This document shows positions 1 to 11,892 of a stretch of 64,000 nucleotides of DNA, one piece after another. The DNA lies in contig NW_026262668.1 in the NCBI RefSeq assembly GCF_021869535.1, positions 14,244,348 through 14,308,347 on the forward strand, given 5' to 3'. Numbering within the stretch: the stretch's first letter is position 1; the number at the start of each line of letters is the position of its first letter. The notes under the pieces were generated by a model. It saw nothing but the letters and a program-made list of their open reading frames with translations. It had not been told where the DNA came from and did not search any database. Source of the stretch: Mytilus californianus (lineage: Eukaryota > Mollusca > Bivalvia > Mytilida > Mytilidae). Position numbers and translations under genes: made by a program.

Positions 1-1394
1 TAGTACAAAAACGAAGTTTTAAACATATAAAATAAAAAGAATATTTTGTGTTTGTTTCTGTTGACATGTAGATATGTCCCATCATAGGATGCGTGTCATT
101 TATTTGACATTTTATCTAAGAACTGTAACCAAAGTACGTAAGTTGAAATGAGTTGGAAATTTTTTGATCGCAAGTTTCTTCAAGCTTTTTTTGTTAACTT
201 TGACGAACAGAAGTTATGTAATTAAACTATAGTTAAATGTGTGTTCAGTCATTCCTATTGACGAAGCTGAAATTGTACTGCTGTTTAATAATATATGATT
301 CATATTCAATGAAAATGTAACGTGTATTTTTACCGTGACGTCAAGAAACATATCATAAATTACACATTTGACCAACAATTGATATTCGACGAAGTTTTAG
401 CACAATTAAAACAATAAACCGTCTTAAACACTTAAATCTGATTCCATTAACCACAAAAGAGAGACACGATACCAAGGGTGGAGTCAAAAACCATAAGTCC
501 AATTCAAATAGACAATACCTTTATCCAAAATGAAAAACAAGGAATAAAAAAAAACAATAATAAGAAAACTCTACACAAAAATCGTAAGTTTAAACCGAGA
601 GTAAACACAGGTGGTTAGGTATCATAACAACTTAATTCACGTATCTTTTGTGTTGTTGTTCATGTGACGAAATGTGAATTGAAAGATATAAAAACAATGC
701 AATATAAGCATGCTCAGGTTTAAAAAAAAATGCTAACATTTTTTAAGGACTATAATAAATATATTAGATAAATATAAATGCATCTTAACTATCCATGTGA
801 ACATGGTGTACAAATAAGCAAAACAACATCAAGTACTTATTCGGATAAAAATAACCACACTTGAGTTAATGAATAGTATCATGATTATCGTGTTAATCCT
901 TACTTTGAATTTCTTTTATACATGCTATATGAATTTGACATAAATCGCCACGGTTATTACGAACAAAACGCACGTTGAATGCTCACTGAAACTTATTCAA
1001 TAGGGTTTGATACCATTATTACACTAGTATCGCCGTTGGTTGAATATCAGTTCCGTAATGTACCATTCATTTGGTACCTAATGCATCAGTACTTGCATGA
1101 TTTCATTAACTCCCGTACGACAAATTGAAATTTATTAATATTGACTGATTTAATACTGGTCAAATAATGTTAAGCATGCTTAAAAAAAAGTTAAAATCAA
1201 TTTATTACAATATACTGTCTCTAGATTACAAAAAAAGATACAAACCACCCCGTCTATAAAAGAAAGAAACATCAACGACAAAACAACAGCACAGATAATA
1301 TACCGAGTGCCTACAGAAACGCAACACATCATATCCCTTTAGTCCTCCTTTCAATAACAATACAAACATGTTCTTTCAATGCATGGTTTAGTCT
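1..1394. other. AT-rich stretch, nothing recognised
   Basis: No convincing exon, RNA gene or named repeat was seen on either strand. Short open frames here lack splice context and protein-like composition. Confidence 0.5.
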
Positions 1395-1880
1395 TGTGTC
1401 GCAGCTTTATAGTTCAAACACTGTGATTAGTCCCACAGGATTCAAAATCAAAACTCGCATGCTTTTACATGATGCGTTTTATATCATGATTTCCTTGATG
1501 ATTACAAGGAAGTTGTTGAAAAAAGCGGTTAAGTTGAAGTCACACCTTCGAAAGTTTGACGTATGCCATCACGATTGTTTGACCATTATGGCAAATATGT
1601 GTGATCGATGACCACGGGAGATGTACCAAATGACGTATCCACAGTCCTGTCCATTTTCCTCAATTGAGACATCACTGAATGAAACCGGAGCTCCAGAAAT
1701 CATCCGCATGTTTCGTTGGGGTTCGTGTTGCTCAGTCTTTAATGTTCTATGGAGTGTTTTTTAAACTTGTTTCTTTTCTTCATCAATGATTTTGTTCATG
1801 TCAATGTCAGTGTCTTTTCGACTTATGAGCATTAAATTTTACATTGGCATCTTCCACCTTTAACAAGGATGTAACTTTCC
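1395..1880 (+). mobile_element. PLE-like retroelement relic, family P (RT C-terminus plus 3' end)
   Basis: Plus-strand translation around 1490-1600 resembles the end of a Penelope-like reverse transcriptase: KLLKKAVKLKSHLRKF followed by a decayed counterpart of the YGRHH motif. From about 1660 to 1870 it continues into the family-P 3' region, which contains GTTGCTCAGTCTTT and CGACTTATGAG and recurs about ten times in this window. It is heavily decayed and has no 5' part. Confidence 0.6.
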
Positions 1881-2384
1881 ATTCTTTGATTCCTAATAGG
1901 AAAACTCGAACGCATATGAATATTACAAACATTTTACAGTTATAAACATCAGTAGCGAATACATTTATTTAACTTCCGGTATATAACAAAGTATTTATAT
2001 CAAACTAATAGTTCCATATTTTTAGGAATGTCTCTGATATAAATTTCAATAAGAATAATTCTTCCTTCTTCTTAATACAATTACTTTTCAGAATGTATCA
2101 ACAAAACTATACGTTTTCTAATACCTGTAGAGTTGTGCATCTAAGTAGATTTTTAGCAGATCCCGATACACGTTTTATACTGTATAATGCCATCGAATCG
2201 TTCTTTTAAAAGGACAAATTAACGATGAAGTGGTTTGAAGGGGCTAGCCGGTAAAATTTTCAATGGCAGTACATGGAACCCCCCTCCAACCCCCCCAAAA
2301 AAATACGAATATCTGACAAAAAGTAAAAAACAAGATCATCGAACATCCTTACAGTTAAGTAATCATCATATGAAAAAAAGTAAA
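1881..2384. other. Intergenic or intronic, nothing recognised
   Basis: AT-rich, with a C-rich tract near 2279-2302. No exon was supported. Confidence 0.45.
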
Positions 2385-3440
2385 AACAACAAAAATACCG
2401 AACTCCAAGGAAAATTCAAATCGGAAAGTCCATTATAAAATGGCAGAATTAAAAGCTCAAACACACAAACGATTGGAAAACAACTGTCATGTTCCTGACT
2501 TGGTACAGGCATTTCCTTATGTAGAAAATAGTGGATTAAATCTGGTTTCATAGCTAGCAAAACCTCTCACTTGTATGACAGTCGCATACAGTTCCATTAT
2601 ATTGACAACAATGTGTGAACAAAAAAAAACCAAATGTAATAGATAAAAATTGGGATACAGCAGTCAACATAGTGTTATAATCTTAAACACAATAAAAACA
2701 AACAAATATGTCAAAAAAGAAAAACTAAATGGCATATAGACATAGCACATAAGCGAAAATGAAAGACAAGTATACCAAAAAATGACCACAGCTTAACAAA
2801 ACATTGGCGGGATGCATAAGTACCGAGCCACGCCAAAAGGATATTACCAAAAATGGACTAAACAGTAAAGGTTAATAATTCACAAAGACGAATAAAAGAA
2901 CACTTTAACACGTAATTAAGATGACAAAAAACGTCAGTACTAGATCTATACTTCAAGACCATCATGTATCATTTGTGAAGTTGATACGGAATATTTATCA
3001 ACAAGGTCTTGGTATCTTCAGATGAACTTTTTTAGAAAAAGGACGAGACGTTCTTTGACATAACCCTGTTTCATCAACATTCTGCACAGACACTGGTGAC
3101 ATTTTATAAAGTCTGGGTAGCAGCTGCAAGCTCTTAAATACCGAATGAGTTGGGAAATGTTTATCCCATATGCAGGTGAGGTTGGTTTATTGCTACTAAG
3201 GTCGGGGAAATTGATAATTTCAAAATTAAAATCGTCTCGTTTGTCATAAATTTTGTTACAGAGATGACCGTTTATGTCAAATTCGAGGTATAAGTGTGAA
3301 AATGAGGCGGAGGAAGCCGTGTCTGTTGTTTAATTAATTTCTAGTTCTTGAGGATATATTTATGGAACCCAATAAAAAAATTTGGATTGTTAATGGAAAG
3401 AACATCAGCAAATATATCTGAATGTGAAATTAAATGATCT
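2385..3440 (-). mobile_element. PLE-like retroelement relic, family T (RT C-terminus and 3' UTR)
   Basis: Reading minus from about 3440, the frame gives the C-terminal part of a Penelope-like RT with KIYDKRDDFNFEIINFP, SPAYGINISQLIRYLRA and SVSTSQMIHDGLEV, then a stop near 2948. It is interrupted by in-frame stops. Downstream, 2945 to 2385 is the family-T 3' UTR, which also occurs at 5385, 35025, 36905, 39990 and 48345. This links that very common repeat to a coding element. The catalytic palm is missing, so it is 5'-truncated and dead. Confidence 0.7.
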
Positions 3441-3785
3441 GACTTATGTATCTATTGTATATTTTGTGAAAACACCCACTGTAGCATTTTAAAGGATTTC
3501 AGTCTGAACAAAACATAACACCGTTATGTCTCCTTGAGGAAGTGATTGATCTTTATCTGGTACACATATAAATAGTTCTCTATTTACTGATTATCCTTTA
3601 CATATTTGACACAAGCAGAATTTGGCGTTTTGTAAGCCTTGGTCACGGAATAATACACGGGTTTTGTCATCCAAAGCAAGATATACTTATCTTTTTGCTC
3701 AAAAGGAAACAATTGCTACCGTTTTAATGGCTAGTTGAATACATGGAACTGTAAGTTTTATTCCTAAGTTGTATATGTTGATATA
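3441..3785. other. Nothing recognised
   Basis: No exon or named repeat was identified. It could hold further decayed sequence of the RT relic that ends at 3440. Confidence 0.3.
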
Positions 3786-4080
3786 TTTTTATGCCCCAAC
3801 CGTAAGCAACGGGGGCATTAGTTGTTACCCTTGACCGTCCTTCCGTCCGTCCAATTTTCGTTTTCGCACTCTAAGTTTAGTTTGCCTCAATAAAATTTTA
3901 TGAAACTCAAACACAATGCTAAGAACCAAAACTATCAGACAGAGTTCGAATATGTGCAGTGAGTCACTGTTCTAGAGTTATGCCCATTTTCTACTTGGAA
4001 AATTGCAAAGCTTGAGAGGTACTATTTAGTAGCATGCGTGTCCTCAGGCACACTCTAATTTTAATTTTTTTCTAATTTGT
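3786..4080 (+). repeat. Dispersed molluscan repeat with GGGGCATTA head
   Basis: It begins TGCCCCAACCGTAAGCAACG-GGGGCATTA, a short inverted motif, followed by CTTCCGTCCGTCC. I recognise this head from high-copy bivalve repeats. Only one copy is present here, so the right boundary is approximate. Probably a non-autonomous element. Confidence 0.45.
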
Positions 4081-4472
4081 CCTCGCAAATAAATATCCAA
4101 GTGGTTTGGTTTTTTTTTAGTTTTGCGTTTGTTCGGCGCACCTGGATCTGGTTTGTCCATTTTAACACAACAGATTCCTTATTGTCTATCTGCAAACAAT
4201 CTTAAAATGTCCATCGTCACACCTGAGCTTTCAGAGTTGTACTACAAGGTATTAGTTTATGTATGTAGTACAATGTACTAAGCAAACAGAACTACAACTG
4301 TAAAATTAAGCAAAATTTATTAAGCAAAACCAATAGAAAAACAACATTACCAAAAATATGAAAAAAAAACCAAAACTAAAATACTCTTAATACTGTTTTA
4401 GGAATAGTATTTAAGTATGTTTTTGCAATACGTGTCTTATTCTGAAGTGATGCTTAGTGCACCATACACTAC

Positions 4473-4721
4473 CAAGTCCTGTCGAAAACGCTATACGCAA
4501 AGGATGATGACAACGGCGTATAAGATTTGCCTATTTTTTTCTGGAACCGAAGAGGCATGCAATAGCCACGCCCATCACTCAATGTTCTGGATACAGCTCC
4601 TACACAATTGTCTATGGCAACACATATATTCAAACAACCTTTAGTGTTTATTGTGCGCGTGATGACCTTCCATGCATCAACTGTCTCCATATTCCATAAG
4701 GTTTCACCAGGAATGGTTTTT
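4473..4721 (-). CDS. PAN/apple-domain exon (partial gene)
   Basis: Minus-strand exon between a good acceptor (TTATTTTCAG at 4722) and a possible donor (GTAGTG after 4473). The exon is 249 nt, phase 2 at both ends, with 82 full codons. The translation has four Cys in the order expected of a PAN/apple domain, in GCLNICVAIDNC and, after a basic stretch, GYCMPLRF. PAN domains bind protein or carbohydrate ligands, usually in secreted or surface proteins. A TAG codon directly follows the proposed donor, so this could instead be a terminal exon. The signal-peptide exon at 16.9 kb lies upstream on the same strand, but the phases (1 versus 2) require at least one more exon between. A pseudogene is not excluded. 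Confidence 0.5.
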
Positions 4722-4794
4722 CTGAAAATAACTTGTCGAATTCCTTAAAGTAGAAAAGCAACGAAATTAAACAGTGGCATTGATGAAATACAGA

Positions 4795-5180
4795 TATGAG
4801 AGGTTAAAGATAACAGAGGGACATTCAAACTCAAAAGTCGAAAATAAACTGACAACGTCATGGCTAGAAAAGAAAAATACCAACAGACTAACAATAGTAT
4901 ACAAAACACAACAAAGAAAACTAAAGACTGAGCAACACGAACCCTACCAAAAACTGGGGGTGATCTCAGGTGCTCCGGAATGGTAAGCGGATCCTGCTCC
5001 ACATATGACACCCGTCATGATTCTCATGTTAGTACAAACCTGGTAAAAAGACTAATTCGGTAAGTCACATTCGGGTAGGGGACGGTATTGTAGCTACGAC
5101 ATTAAGATCATATCCGCTATCATCTGTGAAACGGATATTCCAAAACGGTCAACCAACTCATGGTGGTGTCCGTAAAACAG
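4795..5180 (-). mobile_element. Family P PLE 3' end with RT C-terminal scrap
   Basis: Minus orientation. Positions 5170-5110 encode the end of the RT (VYGISVSQ-like, preceded by a His-rich motif). The rest is the family-P 3' UTR with the GAGCAGGATC and GTTGCTCAGTC motifs and the end GGTTAAAGATAACAGAGGGA on the plus strand. It is a 5'-truncated, non-coding copy. Confidence 0.7.
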
Positions 5181-5384
5181 TATACATGTATATCTTTATA
5201 TGACATAATATTTGAATTACTTTAATTTAACAATTAATGATTTCTGTAGGAAATACGGAAACTATGATAAGTATTACCTCATAAATTGATTAATCTATTA
5301 AAGTAAGTACTCGTGTTTGCTGTATCTTCTTTCATTTCCAACTTTGATGTGATATTTTTTATAATGATTACGATCGTAAAAAAA

Positions 5385-5690
5385 TGTTGACTGTTGTATC
5401 CCAATGTTTGACGTTTTTACCTATTATGTCTGTTTGTTTTGCTCACACTTTGTTGTCAATATAATGGAATTTTATGCAACTGTCATACAAGTGAGTGTTT
5501 TGGCTAGCTATAAAATCAGGTTTAATCCACCATTTTCTTCATAAGGAAGTGCCTGTACCAAGTAAGGAATATGACCGTTGTTTTCCATTCGTTTGATGTG
5601 TTTGAGTTTTTGAATCTGCCAATTTATAATGGACTTTCCGTTTTGAATTTTCCTTAGAGTTCGGTATTTTTGTTATTTTACGTTTTACAC
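5385..5690 (+). mobile_element. Family T PLE 3' UTR fragment
   Basis: Carries the family-T signature GTTGTCAATATAATGGAATT, GGCTAGCTATAAAA and GACTTTCCGTTTTGAATTTT, as at 35025-35550 and, inverted, at 2385-2660. There is no coding part. Confidence 0.7.
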
Positions 5691-5882
5691 TTCCGGATCA
5701 CCTGAAATGAACCAAAGTTGTTGGTCGGGTATGTGTTGTTCTATTTTTTTTTGGCGAACTGGTTTTCTATTTTCGTTGTCATTTGGTTTTTTGCTATAGC
5801 GTTGTCGTGTTCTCATACTTGTGAGTTTTGAATGTCCTTGTTGTCTTATGTCTATTTTGTTTTTAAACATTCCCATATTTTA
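5691..5882 (+). mobile_element. Family P PLE 3' UTR fragment abutting a family T end
   Basis: Begins in CCGGATCACCTGAAATGA, corresponding to the family-P motif GGAGCACCTGAGATCA, and runs to TGAATGTCC. It starts within a few bases of where the family-T tail stops, in the same orientation, giving a T-P chimera. Confidence 0.6.
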
Positions 5883-6084
5883 GCATTGAAGCAATAAAAG
5901 GGTATATTATCAAGAAGAAATGAAGCATAATAATGTTAATTGTGCGGTCCCTTGAATTGAAAATATCAGAAAATATAAGAAATAAACCTAATAACCTTTC
6001 AAATGTGAAAATAAATATCAAACAGAAAACAACAAACACATGTCTGTCAGATATCACTAATGATGTATTTAAATTATGAATTGC

Positions 6085-6880
6085 ATATTGCCTTTTAAAA
6101 GAGAGGCAAAAGATACCAGAGGGACTTTCAAACTCATAAGTTGAAAATAAACTTACAACGCCATGACTAAAAAGAAAAAAACCGACAGACAAACAATAGT
6201 ACACAATACACAACAAAGAAAACTAAAGACTGAGTAACACGAATCCCGAAATAAACTAGAAATACAAGCCCTGGAATATCGTATCAATTTGGAGATATAT
6301 ACTACGTATGCAGGCGCTGCTGGAATGTTGCTACATAAAAATGGAAAGTTAACAATTGGGAAGCTGAAATCTTTCTTCGTAAAGTTTTGTTTTCAACCGA
6401 CCCTCATTGTCAATTTCTAGATGTAAATCAAGATATGAGACAGACTTAACTGTATCTGTTGTACCCTTTATCTCAAGTTCGATGGGATAGATGCGTTCAA
6501 CAAAGTCACAAAATTTTGAATTATTTAGTGAGGGAATATCATCCTTATAGCGGAAAGTAAAGTTAAAGGATATTGCTAACTTCTTTTTTTTTCATAAGAA
6601 GTTCCTGTATAAAGTTAGCCTCAAATCGATACAGGAACAAGTCAACAAGAAGAGAAGCACAGTTTGTTCCCATGGGAATGCCGATTGTTTGTTGAAAAAC
6701 ACGTCCTCCAAACGTAACAAATATGTTGTCAATCATGAAATCAAGATTTTTTTTAACTTTCAAAGATCTTGCTAAAACAGTTGACATTTGTGTATGTTGA
6801 GAATAAAAAAGAGTAGTGCGTCTGAAACATTTTTCCTTCATCTGGAGGGTGATCTGATTCACAGAAAGTGTATTGAGGTA
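6085..6880 (-). pseudogene. PLE-like reverse transcriptase relic, family P
   Basis: Minus strand. An open stretch from 6862 to 6563 encodes LDFMIDNIFVTFGG then GIPMGTNCASLLVDLFLYRF, the RT palm entrance. It continues in another frame with RYKDDIPSLNN, where the catalytic YxDD is altered to YKDD, and YLDLHLEIDNEGRLKTKL. From 6345 it becomes the degraded C-terminus and then the family-P 3' UTR (to 6085). Frameshifts and the altered catalytic motif mean it is inactive. It lacks everything upstream of the palm. Confidence 0.75.
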
Positions 6881-7544
6881 TCATTAAATGCATGAGATTA
6901 TTTCATTCATCATGATAAATTCAAAGAAATTGAATTGCATATCAGCAAAATCTAGCTTAACTTTTTTGATTTGGTAGCGATTTGATAGAGATTTCACCGT
7001 TTATAGACCACTTTGTTTGCGATTCTCTAAAAGATTATTTAGTAAGCGTTTTGTTTAGAAAAAAAATATATATATTTATATAATATATTAAAAAAATGAA
7101 AAAAATTAGAAGAATATTTTCTTTTGTATTAACAGAATTTGGAATAATTAAGATAATATCTATGAACGACTTTCTTAAACACGTGTTACTGATGTATGAT
7201 GTTGATAATATTCGATAAACATGTGATTTCTCAATATATTGAAGTATATTTCGATAATTACAGAAGAATTCTCTCTTGAAACGATGAGAGAGCTGGGATT
7301 TCATAATGTGTGAGAAAAGGGCAGCCTTTTATTGTTTTTTTTTATCAACAACTGACGATGTTTTTTTTTCTAGAAATGCTTTCTAAGTAAGTAAATTGCA
7401 AAATACGGAAAAATAAATATTTACTACTCTATTGCCGATGAAAAAAACACCAATGTATAGAATTTTCCAAAAAAAAGCAAGAACAATTGTCATATAATTA
7501 TAACAGATTGCACTGACACTCTTTTTACTAATACGAGCGTTATA
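6881..7544. other. AT-rich stretch, nothing recognised
   Basis: Low-complexity A/T tracts, including a TATATATATTTATATAATAT run near 7066-7087. Open frames here are I/F/K/N-rich and look like chance. Confidence 0.45.
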
Positions 7545-7765
7545 TCGGATCTGCTTACCCTTCGGGAGCACCTGAGATCACCCCAAGTTTTTTGGTGGGG
7601 TTTTTGTTGCTTAGTCTTTAGTTTTCTATGTTGTGTCTTGTATGCTGTTATTTGTCTGTTTGTCTTTTTCCTTTTTAGCCATAGTTTTGTAAGTTTATTT
7701 TCGATCTATGAGTTTGACTGTCCCTCTGGTATCTTTCGCCCCTCTTTTATAATTTGACCCTTTTT
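7545..7765 (+). mobile_element. Family P PLE 3' UTR fragment
   Basis: A clean copy of the family-P tail: CTTCGGGAGCACCTGAGATC, TTGCTTAGTCTTTAGTTTTC, GACTGTCCCTCTGGTATCTT. Non-coding. Confidence 0.75.
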
Positions 7766-8694
7766 TCGTACTTGGTAAAATCTCTCATACATGTTTAAGA
7801 CTATATTTTGGTGAAAATGTCAAAACATATATGAATGGTAAAGATAATAAATATTTAAAAATGTGGATTACGATATCAAATGGTCTTAAAGAATGTTAAG
7901 AATTGATACTGATTATTAAACACATGTTGATCACTGGGTAACTATATGGAAATGTAATAACTTCTTTACTGTGGATATGCAGTTTCAACAATTTTGAGAG
8001 ACTTGCACAGTTTAATGTAGGTTTTAGATATCGCACATCTTAATATAGTTTTAGTATTGTTTCGTCATTGATACATTATTAATGAGGGTAACTTTGTATG
8101 TATAAGTGGCTCTTATATTTTCCTGTTTTCTAAAATCATACCCAAAAACTCCAACCAATTCATTCTATATTGTTTTGATAATATAACAGGCAAAAATCAG
8201 AGAGATTATACATGTGCCTTGTATTTAAGCATCTTTTTACCTTTGCAATTTCCGCGGAAATAAATCTAAATTACAAACCGTTCGTGCAACGGTTACTAGA
8301 AATGGTTGCACGAAAGCATAATCAAGAACACACAATATTGTTTGCCATAAATGCGAAAATTATCAACGTGAAATTATTTCCAAGCTGCAAGCTAAAGATC
8401 CTCCAAATGCTATTGATTGTAATTTATAAGACTCACGTTAAGTGCATAAATCAATTGTTTTAAAAAGTTCTTTACTATATTTAATCTGAATAAAAAAAGA
8501 GACGGACGATACCATATGGAAATTAGAGAAATGCCAACGCCAAGGCAAATTAAAACGAAAGACGACGAACAGACAAAATGTCCTTGTTGTCTTCTGTCTA
8601 TTTTTTTTTAACATTTACGTCGAATTTTTTAAGTGATCTTACTAAATTTATAAATCTGACTTTTTTATGAAAATATACAATGAAATAGCCGTAG
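7766..8694. other. No supported gene
   Basis: An 83-codon open frame (8212-8463, plus) has no recognisable motif and no convincing splice context. The remainder is AT-rich and unassigned. Confidence 0.4.
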
Positions 8695-9366
8695 TCGTGG
8701 TCGATAAAACAATAACTGACCACTAATAAAATTGAGAATGGAAATGGAGAATGTGTCAAAGAGACAACAACCCGACCATAGAACAGACAACAGCAGAAGG
8801 TCACCAACAGGTCTTCAATGCAGCGAGAAATTCCCGCACCCGGAGGCGTCCTTTAGCTGGCCCCTAAACAAATATATATACTAGTTCAGTGATAATGAAC
8901 GCCATACTTAACTCCAAATTGTACACAAGAAACTAAAATTAAAAATAATACAAGACTAACAAAGGCTAGAGGCTCCTGACTTGGGACAGGCACAAAAATG
9001 CGGCGGGGTTAAACATGTTTATGAGATCTCAACCCTCCCCCTATACCTCTAGCCAATGTAGAAAAGTAAACGCATAACAATACGCACATTAAAATTCAGT
9101 TCAAGAGAAGTCCGAGTCTGATGTCAGAAGATGTAACCAAAGAAAATAAACAAAATGACAATAATACATAAATAACAACAGACTACTAGCAGTTAACTGA
9201 CATGCCAGCTCCAGACTTCAATTAAACTGATTGAAAGATTATGTCTTCATCATATGAATATCAGGCACAATCCTTCCCGTTAGGGGTTTAGTATCATACC
9301 ATCATAACATATATGAGAAGAACATAACCCGTGTCATGCCAACAACTGGTTTTTAAATAAATGTGT
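8695..9366 (-). mobile_element. Family Q PLE 3' UTR and terminus
   Basis: Follows the RT stop codon (TAA near 9366) on the minus strand. It holds the family-Q motifs ACATGTTTAACCCCGCCGCA and TTGTTGTCTCTTTGACACAT and ends at CCATTCTCAATTTTATTAG. The same sequence follows RT copies at 20157 and 47160 and occurs alone at 12880, 14163, 30155 and 56495, so it marks the element's 3' end. Confidence 0.8.
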
Positions 9367-11880
9367 TTAGTGCCGATGCAAAGACCCTATAAGTGAATCA
9401 ATATTAACGCCAAAATATGCAATCTTTAATGACCTGACAACAGTATCGTAACTATATCCCTTCTTAATAAGTCTTTTTAAAGGTTTTGTTAGCTTCAGAG
9501 GTGAATACTGACATTTTTGTGCTTTATAAAGAATATTTCCATAAAAAATTGGATGTGAAATACCTGAACGTATAAGAAGTCTGCATGTTGAGCTATATTT
9601 ACGAATGATGTCCTTATACCGATGATAAAATTTAGTAAATGTTTTGACTAGTTTGTGATATCGAAAACCCTGGTGTAATAATTTTTCAGTAATACATAAA
9701 TTTCTCTCGTTAAAATCTAAAACATTGTTACATACACGAGCGAATCGTACAAGTTGAGATATATAAACACCGTAAGATGGTGACAAGGGAACGTCACCAT
9801 CTAAAATGGATAATTAACGATAGGAAATGAAAAACCATCTCTTTTATCATATATTTTAGTATTAAGCTTTCCATTAATGATATAGATATCAAGATAGAGG
9901 AAAGGGCAGTGGTCATTGTTAGTATTAGCTTTATTTAAAGTAAGTTCAACAGGATAAATTTCTTTAGTATACATACTGAAGTCGTCATTATTGAGAGCCA
10001 AAATATCATCCAAATATCTAAAAGTATTATTAAATTTGTGTATCAGATGTTGTTTCGATAAGTCTTTGCGGATTTTTGTCATAAATTGTAACTCATATCA
10101 ATACAAAAAAAGGTCCGCAATAAGTGGTGCACAGTTAGTCCCCATTGAAATTCCGATAACCTGACGATATACGGAATCTCCAAAGCGAACAAAAATGTTA
10201 TCTAGTAAAAATTCAAGGGCATATATAGTATCAAAGCATGTCCAATTGACATAGTTTTTTTGTTTATTGCTACTAAAAAATGACCTAAAAGAGTTTGAAC
10301 ATATATATTCACATTCTGACTTTTTAAATGCCCATTTAATTAGGTGTGTGAATTTTTTCTTAATGAGAATGTGAGGCAATGTGGTATATAGGGTAGAAAA
10401 ATCAAAACTTTGAACAGATTCAAAATCACCAATATATGCATGTAATTTATCAAGTACTTCCAACGAGTTCTTGACACTCCAAAAGTAATTAATTCCACTA
10501 TTTTCGAAGGCCTTATTTGAACAATTTATTATCAGGTTTTTGATTGTACCAAGTGTACTGGTAAGAAGAATAGACAATTTAGTAGTGGAACAATGGCTTG
10601 AAGACGAAATAAATCTATATTTGTAAGGTGTTTTGTGTAGCTTCGGAAGCCAATACATAGTTGGGAGGTTCATTGTATTTGGTTCTGCTTGTAAAGCGGT
10701 AGCTAAAAGTTTATGTTTGTTACAGATGTCGTTTTCTGAAAATGGAGTCAGTTGGAATGTTGGTGAATTGGTGATTTCTTTTTTCAGAACCTCAATGTAA
10801 AATTTACGTCAAACAATAAATATATTATTAGCAGCTTTATCGGCCGGAACAAAAACAAATTCCTTGGCTAGTTCTTTTAGTTTATGTTTGATACAAGAAA
10901 TAGGTTTATTGTGGTTATTGTTAAGAGTAAAATGTTCTTTAAAATGTTGAATACGTATATCAACTATGTTCATTACTGAATTAAAAAAAGAGTCCAAAGA
11001 TTTTTTGTCAACTTTTTCCCGTTTTATCCATTTCAAACAGTACGGATGGAGTGAGTCGTGGATGATATTACGACACTCATTCCAATTAATAATTGACGGG
11101 GGACGATATTTAGGTCCTTTACTGAGGAATGGTTTTAACTCTCGGTCTTGAACGATGTTAAGATCTCCTGTTATAACATGGGAAATGGGTCCATAAATGT
11201 ATTCGGAATTACTGCAATTACATGAAGTAGGTGTATTTTCACTGATATTAACATCTTCACACAATTGGCTATAATTAAACACAAATTTCCGGGTAGATTT
11301 CTTGTAAATATAACAAATAAGAGGGAGCTCAGTATTATCAAAATATCCCGGAATTTGTTCTTTAACAGAATGGTCGTTAAAAATACCGGCAATATTTACA
11401 AAATCAAAACCTTTATTGACATACTTTATTTTAATAAACTGTTTTTTATGATCTTCAGGGCGATCAATTTTGGGAAACAGTTTAAAATAACAATATGCCA
11501 TTATAATTTGAACGATTTCATACTTAGGACTGCTATATGAAATTGTGTTGCAATCCTCTAAAATTTTATTTAACTTATTAACCGGTAATGAACAGAGCTT
11601 TGTTAACAGATAATGTCTGCCGTTGTTTTTTGAAATAGAAATTAGGTCAAAAATATTGGTATGATTGGTCCGAAATTTTCTTTGATTGCGATTTTTTCTA
11701 CGACCATGAGAACGGTTTTTACGAACAGTTTTAGAAACTATATCCAAAATGTTAACAGAATCGGTTCCAGATATATTACCTATTCCCATGATATTATCAT
11801 TAAGACCGAGAGGGTAGACTGTCTGTAATTTTTTAATCCAATTTAATTCAATTATTTTCCGTGATCGTACAAAATAGTAT
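9367..11880 (-). pseudogene. PLE reverse transcriptase, Naiad-like, family Q; nearly complete copy
   Basis: Read from about 11880 down, the frame has WIKKLQTVYPLGLN, the stretch that follows the GIY-YIG nuclease in Naiad-type PLEs. Next come a basic region (GRRKNRNQRKF), a CxC linker (SCNCSNS), HVITGDLNIV, GPKYRPP and PADKAANN. An in-frame TGA lies at 10811-10809. The same frame then continues with MYWLPKLHKTP, STLYTTLPHILI and GTNCAPLIADLFLY, then a second TGA at 10100-10098. YLDD follows at about 10018-10007 and the C-terminus ends in LHRH and TAA. There is a 1-nt deletion near 9795. The nuclease itself is missing, so the copy is 5'-truncated. The only in-frame stops are TGAs. PLEs copy RNA into chromosomal DNA by target-primed reverse transcription. 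I take it as defective because of the frameshift, though the TGAs may be recoded. Confidence 0.8.
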
Positions 11881-11892
11881 GTTTTCCTTTTA

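Noticed and set aside
9241-9340. SECIS element in the family Q 3' UTR
   Set aside because: ATGA-containing segments were checked by eye. The best (ATGAAGAC...GTCTGGAG) has only a 4-bp helix II, too short for a SECIS. A proper search is still needed.
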